A stretch of DNA of 64,000 nucleotides from assembly GCA_965226185.1 (NCBI GenBank), contig CBDDCT010000006.1, forward strand, positions 1,736,001-1,800,000, written 5' to 3'. Source of the stretch: CBDCYS01 sp965226185 (GTDB lineage Bacteria; Acidobacteriota; Terriglobia; Bryobacterales; UBA6623). The notes under the pieces were generated by a model. That model saw nothing but the letters and a program-made list of their open reading frames with translations. It made no database searches and had not been told where the DNA came from. Both the position numbers and the translations under genes were made by a program. Below, in pieces: positions 1 to 7,811 of the stretch; position 1 is the first letter of the stretch, and each line of letters starts with the position of its first letter.

Positions 1-1213
1 GGGCCGCGGCCCAGGTGAAATTGGAGACGGTGACGCTGGACACCGACACCACCGTGCACACGCTCTACGGCCGCCAGATGGGCGGGCGCAAGAGTTACAA
101 CCCCAAGAACAAGGGCAAGCGCAGCTACCAGCCGATACTGACTTTCCTGGCCGAGACGCGCGAATACCTGATGGGCGGGTTGCGCAACGGCGACCGGCCC
201 ACGGGCCGGCAGATCGCCGCCCACCTCGAGAGCGCCTTTCGGGCTTTGCCGCACGGCGTGAAGAAAATCCTGGCGCGGGCCGATTCCGGGTTTTATTGCT
301 GGGAGGCGGTGGAGGCCTATGAAAAGGCGGCTTGTCAGTTCGTCATCGTGGCGCGCAAGACCAGGCGGCTGGTCGAGCAGTTGCAGCAAGCGGCCTGGAA
401 GCCCTCGCCCCACAGCGATGCGGATGCGGAATGCGAATTCCTCTACCAGCCGCAGGGCTGGGCGCGGGCCTGTCGTTTCCTGGCGCTGCGTTACGAAAAC
501 GAACCCGCGGCCGGCGCGGCCGAGCAATACCAGCTGTTTGCCACCAGCGCTTACACCTACCGCGTGTTTGTCACCAACCTGGCCGAACCGATCGCGGCGG
601 TGGTGTGGTTTTACAATCAGCGCGCCGCAGCCGAGAACCTCATCAAGGAGGCCAACAACGACGCCGGGCTGGCGGCCCATCCCTCGCGCCGCTTTGACAT
701 GAACCGCAATCACTTTCAGCTGGCCATGCTGGCCTACAACCTCAACTGCTGGCTGCTGCTGTTCAACCGCGAAGCCCAAGCCAGCGTGGAGACACTGCGG
801 CACACCACCCTGGCGACGGCGCGGCTGCGCTTTCTGTTCGTGGCGGCCAAGATCTGGCGGCACGCCGGCAGAACGGGTGTCAGCTACAGCGATCATTATG
901 AGGAAAAGGGCCTGTTTGAACGGCTGATGCGGCGGCTGCGGGCGATGGGGCCACCGGGATCGAGCTTCGCGCCGGTGGTGGAGGGTGCGCTGAGTTGAGG
1001 GGCGCTCCATGCATAAAATTTCATGCACTCGCCGCAACGTACTGGGAACACGCCGCTTGCCCGCCCGCTTTTGCCCGCCGGGATTGGCAGGCGGCTCAAA
1101 CAGGGAGGGAAACAGAGGAAAAGACGACTTGCTAAATCACTGAGTTGACACGACTGCCGCTACCGCCACAACTCCATCGGCGATGGCTACGCCGAATCTG
1201 TGCATAATTCAGG
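1..1213 (+). mobile_element. IS1380-family insertion sequence, copy 1, cut by window start
   Basis: This is the right 1.2 kb of the element that is complete at 48827-50636; base 1 here corresponds to base 49415 there. The right terminal inverted repeat GTGCATAATTCAGG is at 1200-1213, and flanking DNA (TTGCA...) starts at 1214. By eye the copies match except for a block inside the transposase gene (441-475 here) and one base next to the right terminal repeat (1199). The left end and its target duplication are outside the window. Confidence 0.93.
3..998 (+). CDS. IS1380-family DDE transposase, 5' part missing
   Basis: The reading frame is already open at the window edge and matches residues about 151-484 of the complete transposase at 48967-50421. 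It catalyses cut-and-paste transposition of its own element. Visible features are the first catalytic Asp region (TLDTDTTVHTLYG), the second (ARADSGFYCW) and the Glu-containing NLIKEANNDAG motif typical of this DDE group. At 441-475 it encodes LYQPQGWARAC, which reads as normal family sequence; the other copy has an unrelated-looking block there, so this copy is probably the ancestral version. Any ATG- or GTG-initiated call inside this stretch (for example GTG at 15) would be a false start created by the window edge. Confidence 0.93.
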   Translation, partial: AAAQVKLETVTLDTDTTVHTLYGRQMGGRKSYNPKNKGKRSYQPILTFLAETREYLMGGLRNGDRPTGRQIAAHLESAFRALPHGVKKILARADSGFYCWEAVEAYEKAACQFVIVARKTRRLVEQLQQAAWKPSPHSDADAECEFLYQPQGWARACRFLALRYENEPAAGAAEQYQLFATSAYTYRVFVTNLAEPIAAVVWFYNQRAAAENLIKEANNDAGLAAHPSRRFDMNRNHFQLAMLAYNLNCWLLLFNREAQASVETLRHTTLATARLRFLFVAAKIWRHAGRTGVSYSDHYEEKGLFERLMRRLRAMGPPGSSFAPVVEGALS

Positions 1214-1580
1214 TTGCATGGATCTTTGCTAGACAGTGATGCGCTGTTCGATGCTAATTATAGCGAGGCAAACCGTGTGAGGGCCTCAAGCTGGGCCCTT
1301 AGTGCTGGGATAGTCAAATCGTTGCCGACTATGACAGAAGACTTCAGACGGCCGGACACAGATGCGGACGGAAGTCCGCGCTCTTCTCCGAGCCCCGCTC
1401 TACGGGAGGTTGATACCAACTCGAAGTTGCGAATACTGGTTTATGGACGGATCCGTGCCCTAGGTAAGTAACGGCGGCGCTACGCGAAGCCACTCGCGTG
1501 GTGCGCTGTTGTTAGTTCAATCACCAGGTCCAAACCCACCGCCTTTCAGGCGACTTTCAGTCAGCAGTTGTTCAGTACAG
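1214..1580. repeat. Gene-free region with interspersed repeats
   Basis: No convincing gene. About 80 bp (roughly 1306-1385) is clearly related to 4450-4530: both share CAAATCGTTGCCGA, TATGACAGAA and CGGCCGG blocks and end in a GGAA-loop hairpin. The following 1385-1455 segment (GAGCCCCGCTCTACGGGAGG...) is related, in inverted orientation, to 8820-8910. A short ORF across these repeats (1214-1471) is made of repeat sequence and is not called. Confidence 0.7.
1364..1379. repeat. GGAA-tetraloop hairpin in interspersed repeat
   Basis: GCGGAC-GGAA-GTCCGC, a perfect 6-bp stem. Hairpins with the same loop but different, still fully paired stems occur at 4505-4524 and 20500-20519. Confidence 0.7.
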
Positions 1581-1787
1581 CTAACGAACTGGCGTTTCCC
1601 CGTTCGCTACCGGATCTTGAGCTTGCGCGGTTGGCTTCTGGAGCTCTTGGACAACCTTGGCCACGCCGGGCTCCAAGTAAACCGGGATATTGAGTTCGAC
1701 ACCCGGCCGGTAGAATTTCCCGCGTTCCCCCTTCGAGAAATCATATTCCTTCTCGTTCCCGCGGCCGGCCATGAAAGTCTTCGTCAC
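1581..1787 (-). CDS. Small protein resembling CopG/RHH-type antitoxins
   Basis: 68 codons from a GTG that overlaps the stop of the upstream S55 peptidase gene (bases 1784-1787), which suggests translational coupling; an ATG at 1770-1772 (MAGRGNEKEYDFSKGERGKF) is an equally good start and matches how related small proteins begin. The stretch EYDFSKGERGKFYRPGVELN followed by IPVYLEP is, from memory, typical of small orphan proteins of about 75 residues related to ribbon-helix-helix antitoxins. The C-terminus (QKPTAQAQDPVANGETPVR) diverges from that pattern and the gene may be truncated. No toxin partner is next to it. Function not established. Confidence 0.5.
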   Translation of the reverse strand: MTKTFMAGRGNEKEYDFSKGERGKFYRPGVELNIPVYLEPGVAKVVQELQKPTAQAQDPVANGETPVR

Positions 1788-3643
1788 CGCACTTGCAGGC
1801 TGATGCTATAGCTTCCGCTCACGATGGAATCGAACGACATGGCGCTCTGGTAAAGAGGCGACTCCCTCTCGATCCCCACGCGGCGGCCAGCCGTCTTCCG
1901 CATCACGTTCAGCACCGACAGCGGCACGTTCGGAAGCGTCTTGTCGTCCATGCGGGCGGTCACGCTGGGCCGCAGCAAAGTCACGAATAACTGATGATTG
2001 CCGTGCTCTTCGTTCATCAGCGATACGGTCTCGGAGAGATTCATCAAGCGGTTGCGGGCGGTCACGGCTCTGGAGCCGCGATCGAGTGTCGGCCCGTCGC
2101 TGATCAGCAGCCGCAGCCTGCCCTTGGGCGTGCCGTTGGGGATCTTCACGCGGAACGGCTTCTCGATGCGATCGCCGCGATAGGGACGCAGAAACACTTT
2201 GCCTTCCAGCTCATCACCCGGCCGTACTTCCGTCTTTTCTATCCAGGCCTGCTCGACGACCGCCAGGCGCCGTTTAGGGAGCAGGTCGATGGTGACCTGG
2301 ATGCCTTCTACTTTGGGCGTATCTCCCGGGGTTGTCAGAACCCTCTGGACTTTGTTCCCGACCCAGCCGGCCAGCATCATCGGGGCCGGAATCGGGGCCT
2401 GCGTCGAGGTCCGCATCGTTTCGAGCGCGACCTGATTGCCGCCTCCAAAATCTATCTCTCCGCTGAGGCGGAAAGTCGTTTCCTCGGCAAAATCATTGAG
2501 GCCGAACATGGAATTGAAAAGCGCGAATACGACTAGCGGCGGGGTCCAGCGGTAGTTTTGGAAGACGTTGCAGTGGATCTGCTTTTCGTTCAGAATTTGG
2601 TTGTTTTCTCCGAACCGCCGGACAGTGATGGCAAGAGGAACCATCGGCGCGGTCTCGCCCAGCACGCCCATGATGCCGGAGTGCCGGTCTTGCCGCAGCG
2701 CGCCGACGATCTCCGCTGAGTTCGCCATCTTGGCGGGCGCGAACTCCGACGCCAGAACGGTCACGATGTTCGCTTTCGCCATCGGCATGTTGACCGGACC
2801 CAACCGAAACATGGCGTGGCCAAACGCCAGGACTCGCTTGCCGTCGTTATAGGTGACCGTCCCCACTCCGCTCGCCGACATGTCGCCGGAGATCAGCACG
2901 GCGGCGATCGGCTGTCCGGGAAGCAGTGCATCGGAGGTATCGCTGGCCACCGAAACCGAGCCTCCGCCGCCCTGCATGACCGTGATTCCGAATTTCCGGA
3001 AGTAGGCTCCAAACACATCGAGAACGCCTTGATGCACGCCCGAGAACGCCAATGGCGTTTCGATCGGCGTCATGTAGGAGTTGGACTCGGAGGGCTGCTT
3101 GCCGGCGTTCCAAATTTCCATGGCCAAGTCCGGTTCAAGACCCGGCTCGGTGAATGCCAGTTGTTGCCCGGATCGAGAATCGGCCGAGCCAGACCCCTTC
3201 GGGGGCAGCGCGGCCAGCATCGGCCGGCTCGTGTCGAGTTCGTTGATCTCCAGCATGAGCTCGATCGGGGTGATGCCGGCGATCGAATCGGGAGAGAAAA
3301 CGCTGAACCGCAGAGAAATTGCGCCGAGCAGCTTTCCTTCGTGGTAGACCGGACTGCCGCTCATGCCTCCGGCGACATTGGTGCGCTCGGCTTTGCCGCC
3401 CAGCTTGGCCATGATGATGTCCTCGCCGGGTCCCCAGGAGTTTTCCATGATGCCAAGGATCTCGACCGGGATCGGCTCAGCCACGCCGCCTTTGAACACG
3501 GTCCAAGCGGTAGCTTTCATTCCCGGTGTCACCAAGCTGAGGGGCAGGATCTCGACGGGACCGGCTTTGGGCGGAGACGGTTGCGCCACCAGGACACAGG
3601 CGAGCAATACAGCAGCGACGATCAGCCGAAAAGGATTTGTCAT
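1784..3643 (-). CDS. Exported SpoIVB-type (S55) peptidase domain protein
   Basis: About 619 residues from ATG 3641-3643 (MTNPFRLIVAAVLLACVLVA, a clear Sec signal peptide); an ATG 57 bp upstream would put 19 charged/polar residues before the signal and is less likely. The N-terminal half has the S55 features: a PGMKATAWTVF entry motif, an EILGIMEN segment, and AGGMSGSPVYHEGKLLGAI, where the Ser of GMSGSPV is the expected catalytic serine. S55 peptidases (SpoIVB) are PDZ-linked serine proteases for signalling in sporulators; acidobacterial secreted homologues have no known substrate. The C-terminal half (about 330-619) is beta-rich and unassigned. It is a paralogue of 38737-40557. It forms a unit with the small gene overlapping its stop. 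Confidence 0.82.
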   Translation of the reverse strand: MTNPFRLIVAAVLLACVLVAQPSPPKAGPVEILPLSLVTPGMKATAWTVFKGGVAEPIPVEILGIMENSWGPGEDIIMAKLGGKAERTNVAGGMSGSPVYHEGKLLGAISLRFSVFSPDSIAGITPIELMLEINELDTSRPMLAALPPKGSGSADSRSGQQLAFTEPGLEPDLAMEIWNAGKQPSESNSYMTPIETPLAFSGVHQGVLDVFGAYFRKFGITVMQGGGGSVSVASDTSDALLPGQPIAAVLISGDMSASGVGTVTYNDGKRVLAFGHAMFRLGPVNMPMAKANIVTVLASEFAPAKMANSAEIVGALRQDRHSGIMGVLGETAPMVPLAITVRRFGENNQILNEKQIHCNVFQNYRWTPPLVVFALFNSMFGLNDFAEETTFRLSGEIDFGGGNQVALETMRTSTQAPIPAPMMLAGWVGNKVQRVLTTPGDTPKVEGIQVTIDLLPKRRLAVVEQAWIEKTEVRPGDELEGKVFLRPYRGDRIEKPFRVKIPNGTPKGRLRLLISDGPTLDRGSRAVTARNRLMNLSETVSLMNEEHGNHQLFVTLLRPSVTARMDDKTLPNVPLSVLNVMRKTAGRRVGIERESPLYQSAMSFDSIVSGSYSISLQVR

Positions 3644-3868
3644 CAACCCTGTTTGTACGATCTTCGGAGCGGCGGGGAACCCATGAGAGATAAATTCCAC
3701 TCCGCAGGCTTAGCTTTAGGTATAGCACAGGTATCGCGCTTCAGCCATACCGCGCGGGCGCTTGACTCGTAACCCCCGAGCTCCAGTTAACGCCCTTTCA
3801 TCCCGACGGAGCGGAGCCGCTTTGGTTTCGCGGCCCTGATGGAAAAGCTCTGATGTAAGATAAGTTCC

Positions 3869-4411
3869 GTGACGAAAGACTCTGAATCATCCGAACAGGG
3901 CGACGCCCCCGAAATCAAGGTGCCCGAAATCAAAGTGAAAGACCGTCGGCGTTTTTCGGCGGAAGGTGATCTGTTGGAGACCGCCGAGGACACCGGCGGC
4001 GAGGCTTCCGACTCTGCTTCTACTGACGCGGATGCGGCTCCGGATGCAACGGCGACCGAGACTACTGCCGAGGCTCCGGCGGAAAAAACTCAGGAAGCTC
4101 CTCGAGCCGAGCCGCCCGCGCCTGACGCTGGGCGGGCGCCGCCTTTGCCTCCCGCCAGCTTTGACATGCTCGTGCTCTCGTTGGCAATGCAGGCGCAAAT
4201 GGAATTGGGCGGAGGAGGAATGGGTCAGGAAGGACAGGCTCCGAACTTGGAGATCGCCCGCCACACGATCGATCTCTTGTCAATGCTGAGGGAAAAGACC
4301 AAGGGGAACTTGTCGATGGAAGAGAACCGCATGCTGGAAAATACGCTGACCGAGCTGCGGTTTCGTTACGTTCAGGTTGTGGGGGAAATCAACAAGAAAG
4401 CTGCCTCTTGA
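3869..4411 (+). CDS. DUF1844 domain protein
   Basis: 180 residues from GTG 3869. The first ~95 residues are acidic, Ala/Glu/Pro-rich and probably disordered (TADAAPDATATETTAEAP). The C-terminal ~80 residues are a DUF1844 domain: FDMLVLSLAMQAQMELG, then NLEIARHTIDLLSMLREKTK and LENTLTELRFRYVQV. DUF1844 is common in Acidobacteriota and some Deltaproteobacteria; its role is unknown. No signal peptide or membrane segment, so cytoplasmic. It is followed by an interspersed repeat and then by the selenoprotein candidate on the same strand. Confidence 0.85.
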   Translation: MTKDSESSEQGDAPEIKVPEIKVKDRRRFSAEGDLLETAEDTGGEASDSASTDADAAPDATATETTAEAPAEKTQEAPRAEPPAPDAGRAPPLPPASFDMLVLSLAMQAQMELGGGGMGQEGQAPNLEIARHTIDLLSMLREKTKGNLSMEENRMLENTLTELRFRYVQVVGEINKKAAS

Positions 4412-4444
4412 CGGCGGGCTGCGTGGCGCCGGTGCGCTTCTTTA

Positions 4445-4530
4445 GTACTTGTATAGCCAAATCGTTGCCGATTATGACAGAAAAATTCAGGCGGCCGGCC
4501 CGAGGCGCGGGCGGAAGCCCGCGCGCTTCA
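4445..4530. repeat. Interspersed repeat with GGAA-tetraloop hairpin
   Basis: Related to 1306-1385. It ends in the hairpin GCGCGGGC-GGAA-GCCCGCGC at 4505-4524, a perfect 8-bp stem. The open frame running through it from ATG 4408 is continuous with the downstream gene but is repeat-derived, so the true start is placed after it. Confidence 0.7.
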
Positions 4531-4575
4531 TCGCGGTCGCGTCTCCATCCCGCCCGCCCTGAGGAATTTCTTTGG

Positions 4576-5838
4576 TTGCGGCTCGTCTCCGTTGGGGTTT
4601 TTGCTCTTTTTGCTCTGGCGGCGGGCTTCGCCTTGTTTTTGTTGACCCCTTTGCCGGCACAGGGGGACGACATCTCTTGGTATGACAACTACAACGAAGC
4701 CATTCGGGAGGCCAAGCGGACCGGGAAGCCGATCTTTCTCGAGTTTCGCTGCGAGCGTTGACGAGCCGGACGCGAATTCGACGCACAGGTTGTGCTGTCA
4801 TCGACCAACACCCGGCGCGGACAACTATTGAGCCAATATGTTTGCGCGCGCATTACGCGGATGGACGACGTCGATATTGCCTTATTCGACTATGACCGCT
4901 ACAACACGCTCTATTACTTCCTGATGAACGCGGACGAGCGGATCTACATGAGGTACGGCGGCCGCGGTCCGAAGTCGCCGATTACATACCTCGACTTGAG
5001 CAGTCTGGAAGCGGCGCTGAAACAGGGCCTCGAGATGCACGAGCGGTACCAAAAGGGCGAGTTGGCGAAGGCGGATCGCCCCGAGCCGCTGTTTCCGCGC
5101 GACATTCCGGCGGTTTTTGAGGGAACTAGGCAGAGAGGCCGCTGCGTCGAGTGCCACCTGATCGGCGACCTGCAAAACGTGCAGCGGCAGCGGGACGGCA
5201 ACCTGGACCGGCTGATGCATATGTACCGCTCGCCCGACATCAAAACCATTGGCATCGACTTGGACGTGCCCAAAGGCCTTGTCGTGGCGCGGGCGCGCGG
5301 GGCGGTTCAGGCAGCGGGAATGAAGCCAGGCGACCGCATGACACATTTGAATGGCGCGCCGGTTCTGACCTTTGGGGACCTTCAACATCAATACGACAAG
5401 GTCCGGCGCGATGCCAAACAGATTCGAATCACGGTGGACAGGGGCGGCGAGTCCGCCGGTCTCGCGGTCAAGCTGCCTGAATTTTGGTGGTGGACCGACC
5501 TGACTTACCGGCAGTTGAGCGTCGATCCGCGAGTGTATTTCAAGTCTCGTCCCCTGACGGACGCGGAAAAGCGGCAGTTTGGACTGGACCCCGGCGGGTT
5601 CGCCAGCCAGGTGACCTCAACCGAGGGTTTCGCCCAGATCCTCAGGTTGCATCAACTCAAGCCGGGCGACATCGTTTTCGGGGTGGACGGCGTTGAGAGG
5701 GATGAAATCGCGAACACGGCGGAGCTGTTCATCAAGCTTCGCAAGAACGCCGGGGACACTCTCATGCTGGACCTGCTTCGTTACGGGAAACGAACGAGGA
5801 TGGAAGTCAAGACAACGAGCGTAGCCTATCGCAAATGA
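4576..5838 (+). CDS. Thioredoxin-like/heme c/PDZ selenoprotein candidate with in-frame TGA (Sec62)
   Basis: Two ORFs in one frame are separated only by TGA at 4759-4761, and the sequence reads sensibly through it: KPIFLEFRCER-[TGA]-RAGREFDAQVV. This is a thioredoxin-fold active-site region in which TGA sits three residues after Cys59, giving CERU, a CxxU redox motif. The architecture matches the family I know as Trx7/PDZ domain (seleno)protein. Start: TTG 4576 with GAGGAA at 4561-4566, followed by a signal peptide or anchor (residues 2-30). After the Trx domain (about 33-140) come a heme-c-type motif CVECH (Cys190, Cys193, His194) and two PDZ-like domains (about 225-300, 335-410). 420 residues including Sec. 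A SECIS-like hairpin follows the TGA. Predicted role: extracytoplasmic thiol/selenol redox chemistry. A DsbD-alpha-like gene lies 111 bp downstream. Alternative: a pseudogene by CGA-to-TGA mutation; the hairpin and the intact 360 downstream codons argue against that. No sel genes are in the window. Confidence 0.75.
4780..4799 (+). promoter_or_regulatory. Candidate bacterial SECIS element
   Basis: The hairpin GAC-GCAC-AGGTT-GTGC-T-GTC starts 18 nt after the TGA. It has a 4-bp upper stem, a 3-bp lower stem separated by one bulged U (4796), and apical loop AGGUU. The GGU in the loop lies 26 nt after the UGA; E. coli fdhF has loop AGGUCU with GGU 18 nt after UGA and also a bulged U, though on the other strand of the stem. 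The fit is by eye, without folding software. Confidence 0.6.
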
Positions 5839-5878
5839 TCACACCCACCATCAGAGCCCCAGAAACGCCCCGCAACTA

Positions 5879-5925
5879 ACAGAGCCCCGAACGCAAGTGA
5901 GGGGTCAGCAAGTGAGGGGTCAGCA
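5879..5925. repeat. REP-like interspersed repeat
   Basis: About 28 bp here (from CAGAGCCCCGAACGCAAGTG) is identical, inverted, to 56849-56876, where it runs into the end of hisB. A partial tandem AAGTGAGGGGTCAGC occurs twice (from 5895 and 5910). Confidence 0.7.
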
Positions 5926-5949
5926 TCTTCTGCGCTCCTCAACCGCCTC

Positions 5950-6552
5950 ATGCGCCGTGCGGGCCTGCCTGCCCTCCTAGCGCTGACCGCCCTCGCTTTC
6001 GCCTCAGCTCCGCCCGCCCAAGCCGGCGAATGGAGCGAGTCGGCCGTGGTGCGCCGTGACCTTCGGTCGCTCGTTTCCTACCGTGCGAAATTGGACGGCG
6101 AGTTTTTGGTTGTCCAGGCGGATCACGAGGAAGGCTGGCATACCTGCTCGATGGACAACAAGGTTCGCGCCGAGGAGAAGCTCGCCGGCCGCCGGTCGTT
6201 GGGAATTGATGCTCCCACCGAGATCGGCGTGGCGGAGGGGCTGGAGCTGGCGGGGGGATGGCGCCAATCGCCTCCGAAAGATTTTTCGGAACCGGAGTTG
6301 CGCTGGTTCACGTGGGGTTTCGAGGAATCGGCTCTGTTCGTGGCGAAGGTGCGGCGGACGGGGGACGGACCTGCCCGAATCTCCGTGCGAGGTCAGGTTT
6401 GCAGCGAGGCCAGTTGTCAAAACATCGACGTCGCCTTGTCGCTTTCGCTCGCTTCCTGGGAGCGCGGCTCCAGCGCTTCGGGCATTGATTTCGAGAAATT
6501 GATAGCGGTGCGCGACGCGAAAGACGCCCCGGATACGCCAGGCGACAATTGA
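5950..6552 (+). CDS. Exported DsbD N-terminal (alpha) domain-like protein
   Basis: 200 residues with a signal peptide (ALLALTALAFASAPPAQA). The body resembles the periplasmic alpha domain of the thiol-disulfide reductase DsbD (immunoglobulin-like fold), with VVQADHEEGWHTCSMDN near residue 55-70, DAPTEI at 88-92 and SEPELRWFTWGFEE at 113-126. Cys151 and Cys156 (VCSEASC) correspond in position to the DsbD-alpha redox pair, here CxxxxC. Cys66 is extra. The transmembrane and thioredoxin parts of DsbD are absent. Its place 111 bp downstream of the Trx-like selenoprotein candidate suggests a shared extracytoplasmic electron relay; this is inference from neighbourhood and domain type. Confidence 0.75.
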   Translation: MRRAGLPALLALTALAFASAPPAQAGEWSESAVVRRDLRSLVSYRAKLDGEFLVVQADHEEGWHTCSMDNKVRAEEKLAGRRSLGIDAPTEIGVAEGLELAGGWRQSPPKDFSEPELRWFTWGFEESALFVAKVRRTGDGPARISVRGQVCSEASCQNIDVALSLSLASWERGSSASGIDFEKLIAVRDAKDAPDTPGDN

Positions 6553-6998
6553 GAAAGCGATTCCGGCGGCCACCACCGATTAGACTAAAGACGGTGACTC
6601 CAGCGGTCTAAAGACCGCCTGGACTAGACCCAATGCTGTTTACCTACTGATGTTCGCGAAATACAGTGTAGGGGCGCAGCGTGCTGCGCCCGCTCCGGCA
6701 AGGCATTCGCTGTATCCGAAAAAACACTATATTTTGGGTATCAATAGAGCCGTTGAGCCGCGAAGCGGCGCAGGATCGTAGCCCAGGGTGGAGCGAAGCG
6801 GAACCCTGGGTGAAAACCATCGAAGCGGGAGCCCTGAAGGGGCGCGGGAAAACACTCCGTATGACTCTGATGACGGGGCCGGCTTTCGCCGAAAAAATAC
6901 AATGAACTTGGGGAAGCATCCAGGCGCCGAAATCGTTCTGTGAAGAACATTGGGTCTAAAGACCGCCTGGACTGGACCGCAATCCCTGAAAGCGCAAG
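6553..6998. repeat. Gene-free region of interspersed repeats
   Basis: Two direct copies of GGTCTAAAGACCGCCTGGACT (from about 6606 and 6954), each with an internal palindrome, flank a ~350-bp block. Inside are a hairpin GGGCGCAG-CGTG-CTGCGCCC (6672-6691, matched at 18096-18115) and a long repeat (6743-6945, from TTGAGCCGCGAAGCGGCGCA) that recurs at 8928-9115 and, inverted, at about 45425-45580. No gene. Confidence 0.75.
6672..6691. repeat. Hairpin repeat
   Basis: Perfect 8-bp stem with CGTG loop; the same stem occurs at 18096-18115. No U-tract, so not an obvious intrinsic terminator. Confidence 0.6.
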
Positions 6999-7811
6999 AT
7001 GGCATACGAGCGTTCCATTTCGATCACTGTCCTGGGGTCGGGGACAAGCGTTGGCGTCCCCACAATTGGCTGCCCTTGCGCGGTATGCCACTCGGAAGAC
7101 GCTCGCGACAAACGCTTGCGGCCCTCGATTCTTGTCACCTACCCTGACGGCATCCAGCAGCGGAACGTTTTGATCGATACGACACCGGATCTGCGCCAGC
7201 AGGCTCTCAGCGCCGGGCTGAGCCGGCTCGACGCCATTCTCTACACCCACGCCCACGCGGATCACATCATGGGGCTCGACGATGTGCGCCCGTTCAACTA
7301 CGGCCGCAAAGAGCCTCTTCCCATCTACGCGACAGAAGAGACGCTGGGCGCGCTCAAAAGGATCTTCTCATACGCGTTCGAGGGGATGGCGGCGCACACG
7401 GGCGGGCTTCCCCGCGTGTCGGCGAATCCGCTGGATGAGCGGCCCGTGAATCTGTTCGGGGTTCCGTTCCTTCCGGTGCCGATCATGCACGGGCCGAATA
7501 TGATTGTTGGGTTTCGTTTCGGCCGGGCGGCTTATCTCACCGACCACAGCGATATTCCGCGCGGTTCAATCGAGCTGTTGAGAGATCTTGACGTCTTGTT
7601 CCTGGACGCCCTTCGCCACGAACCGCACCCTATGCATACGACGGTGGATCAAGCGCTGGCGTGGGTCGAGGAGCTAAAACCGAAGAGCGCTTATTTCACC
7701 CACATCTGTCACGAATTGCCGCACGCGGAAACTTGCGCTTCGCTGCCGCCGAACGTAGAGCTGGCCTACGACGGGTTGCGGATCGAGGTTAGCGGTATGA
7801 CCGATGTTTAA
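6999..7811 (+). CDS. PhnP-like metallo-beta-lactamase-fold hydrolase
   Basis: 270 residues. The N-terminus (ITVLGSGTSVGVPTIGCPC then AVC) has the Gly-rich beta strand and Cys cluster of PhnP-type enzymes, where the cysteines bind a structural zinc. THAHADH at about 84-90 is the HxHxDH dinuclear metal site, and later His residues (MHGPN, DHSD, THICHE) supply the remaining ligands. PhnP is a cyclic phosphodiesterase of phosphonate catabolism; acidobacterial homologues outside phn clusters are probably general phosphodiesterases of unknown substrate. No phn genes are here. The stop overlaps ribF by 8 bp, so the two are co-translated. Cytoplasmic. Confidence 0.85.
   Translation: MAYERSISITVLGSGTSVGVPTIGCPCAVCHSEDARDKRLRPSILVTYPDGIQQRNVLIDTTPDLRQQALSAGLSRLDAILYTHAHADHIMGLDDVRPFNYGRKEPLPIYATEETLGALKRIFSYAFEGMAAHTGGLPRVSANPLDERPVNLFGVPFLPVPIMHGPNMIVGFRFGRAAYLTDHSDIPRGSIELLRDLDVLFLDALRHEPHPMHTTVDQALAWVEELKPKSAYFTHICHELPHAETCASLPPNVELAYDGLRIEVSGMTDV

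Noticed and set aside
1214..1471. 85-codon ORF after the first IS
   Set aside because: It is built from interspersed repeats found elsewhere in the window, including the hairpin.
1994..2536. 180-codon ORF opposite the first S55 peptidase
   Set aside because: Antisense shadow of a gene with clear motifs and signal peptide.
2816..3772. 318-codon ORF opposite the first S55 peptidase
   Set aside because: Arg/His/Gly-rich shadow typical of GC-rich antisense frames.
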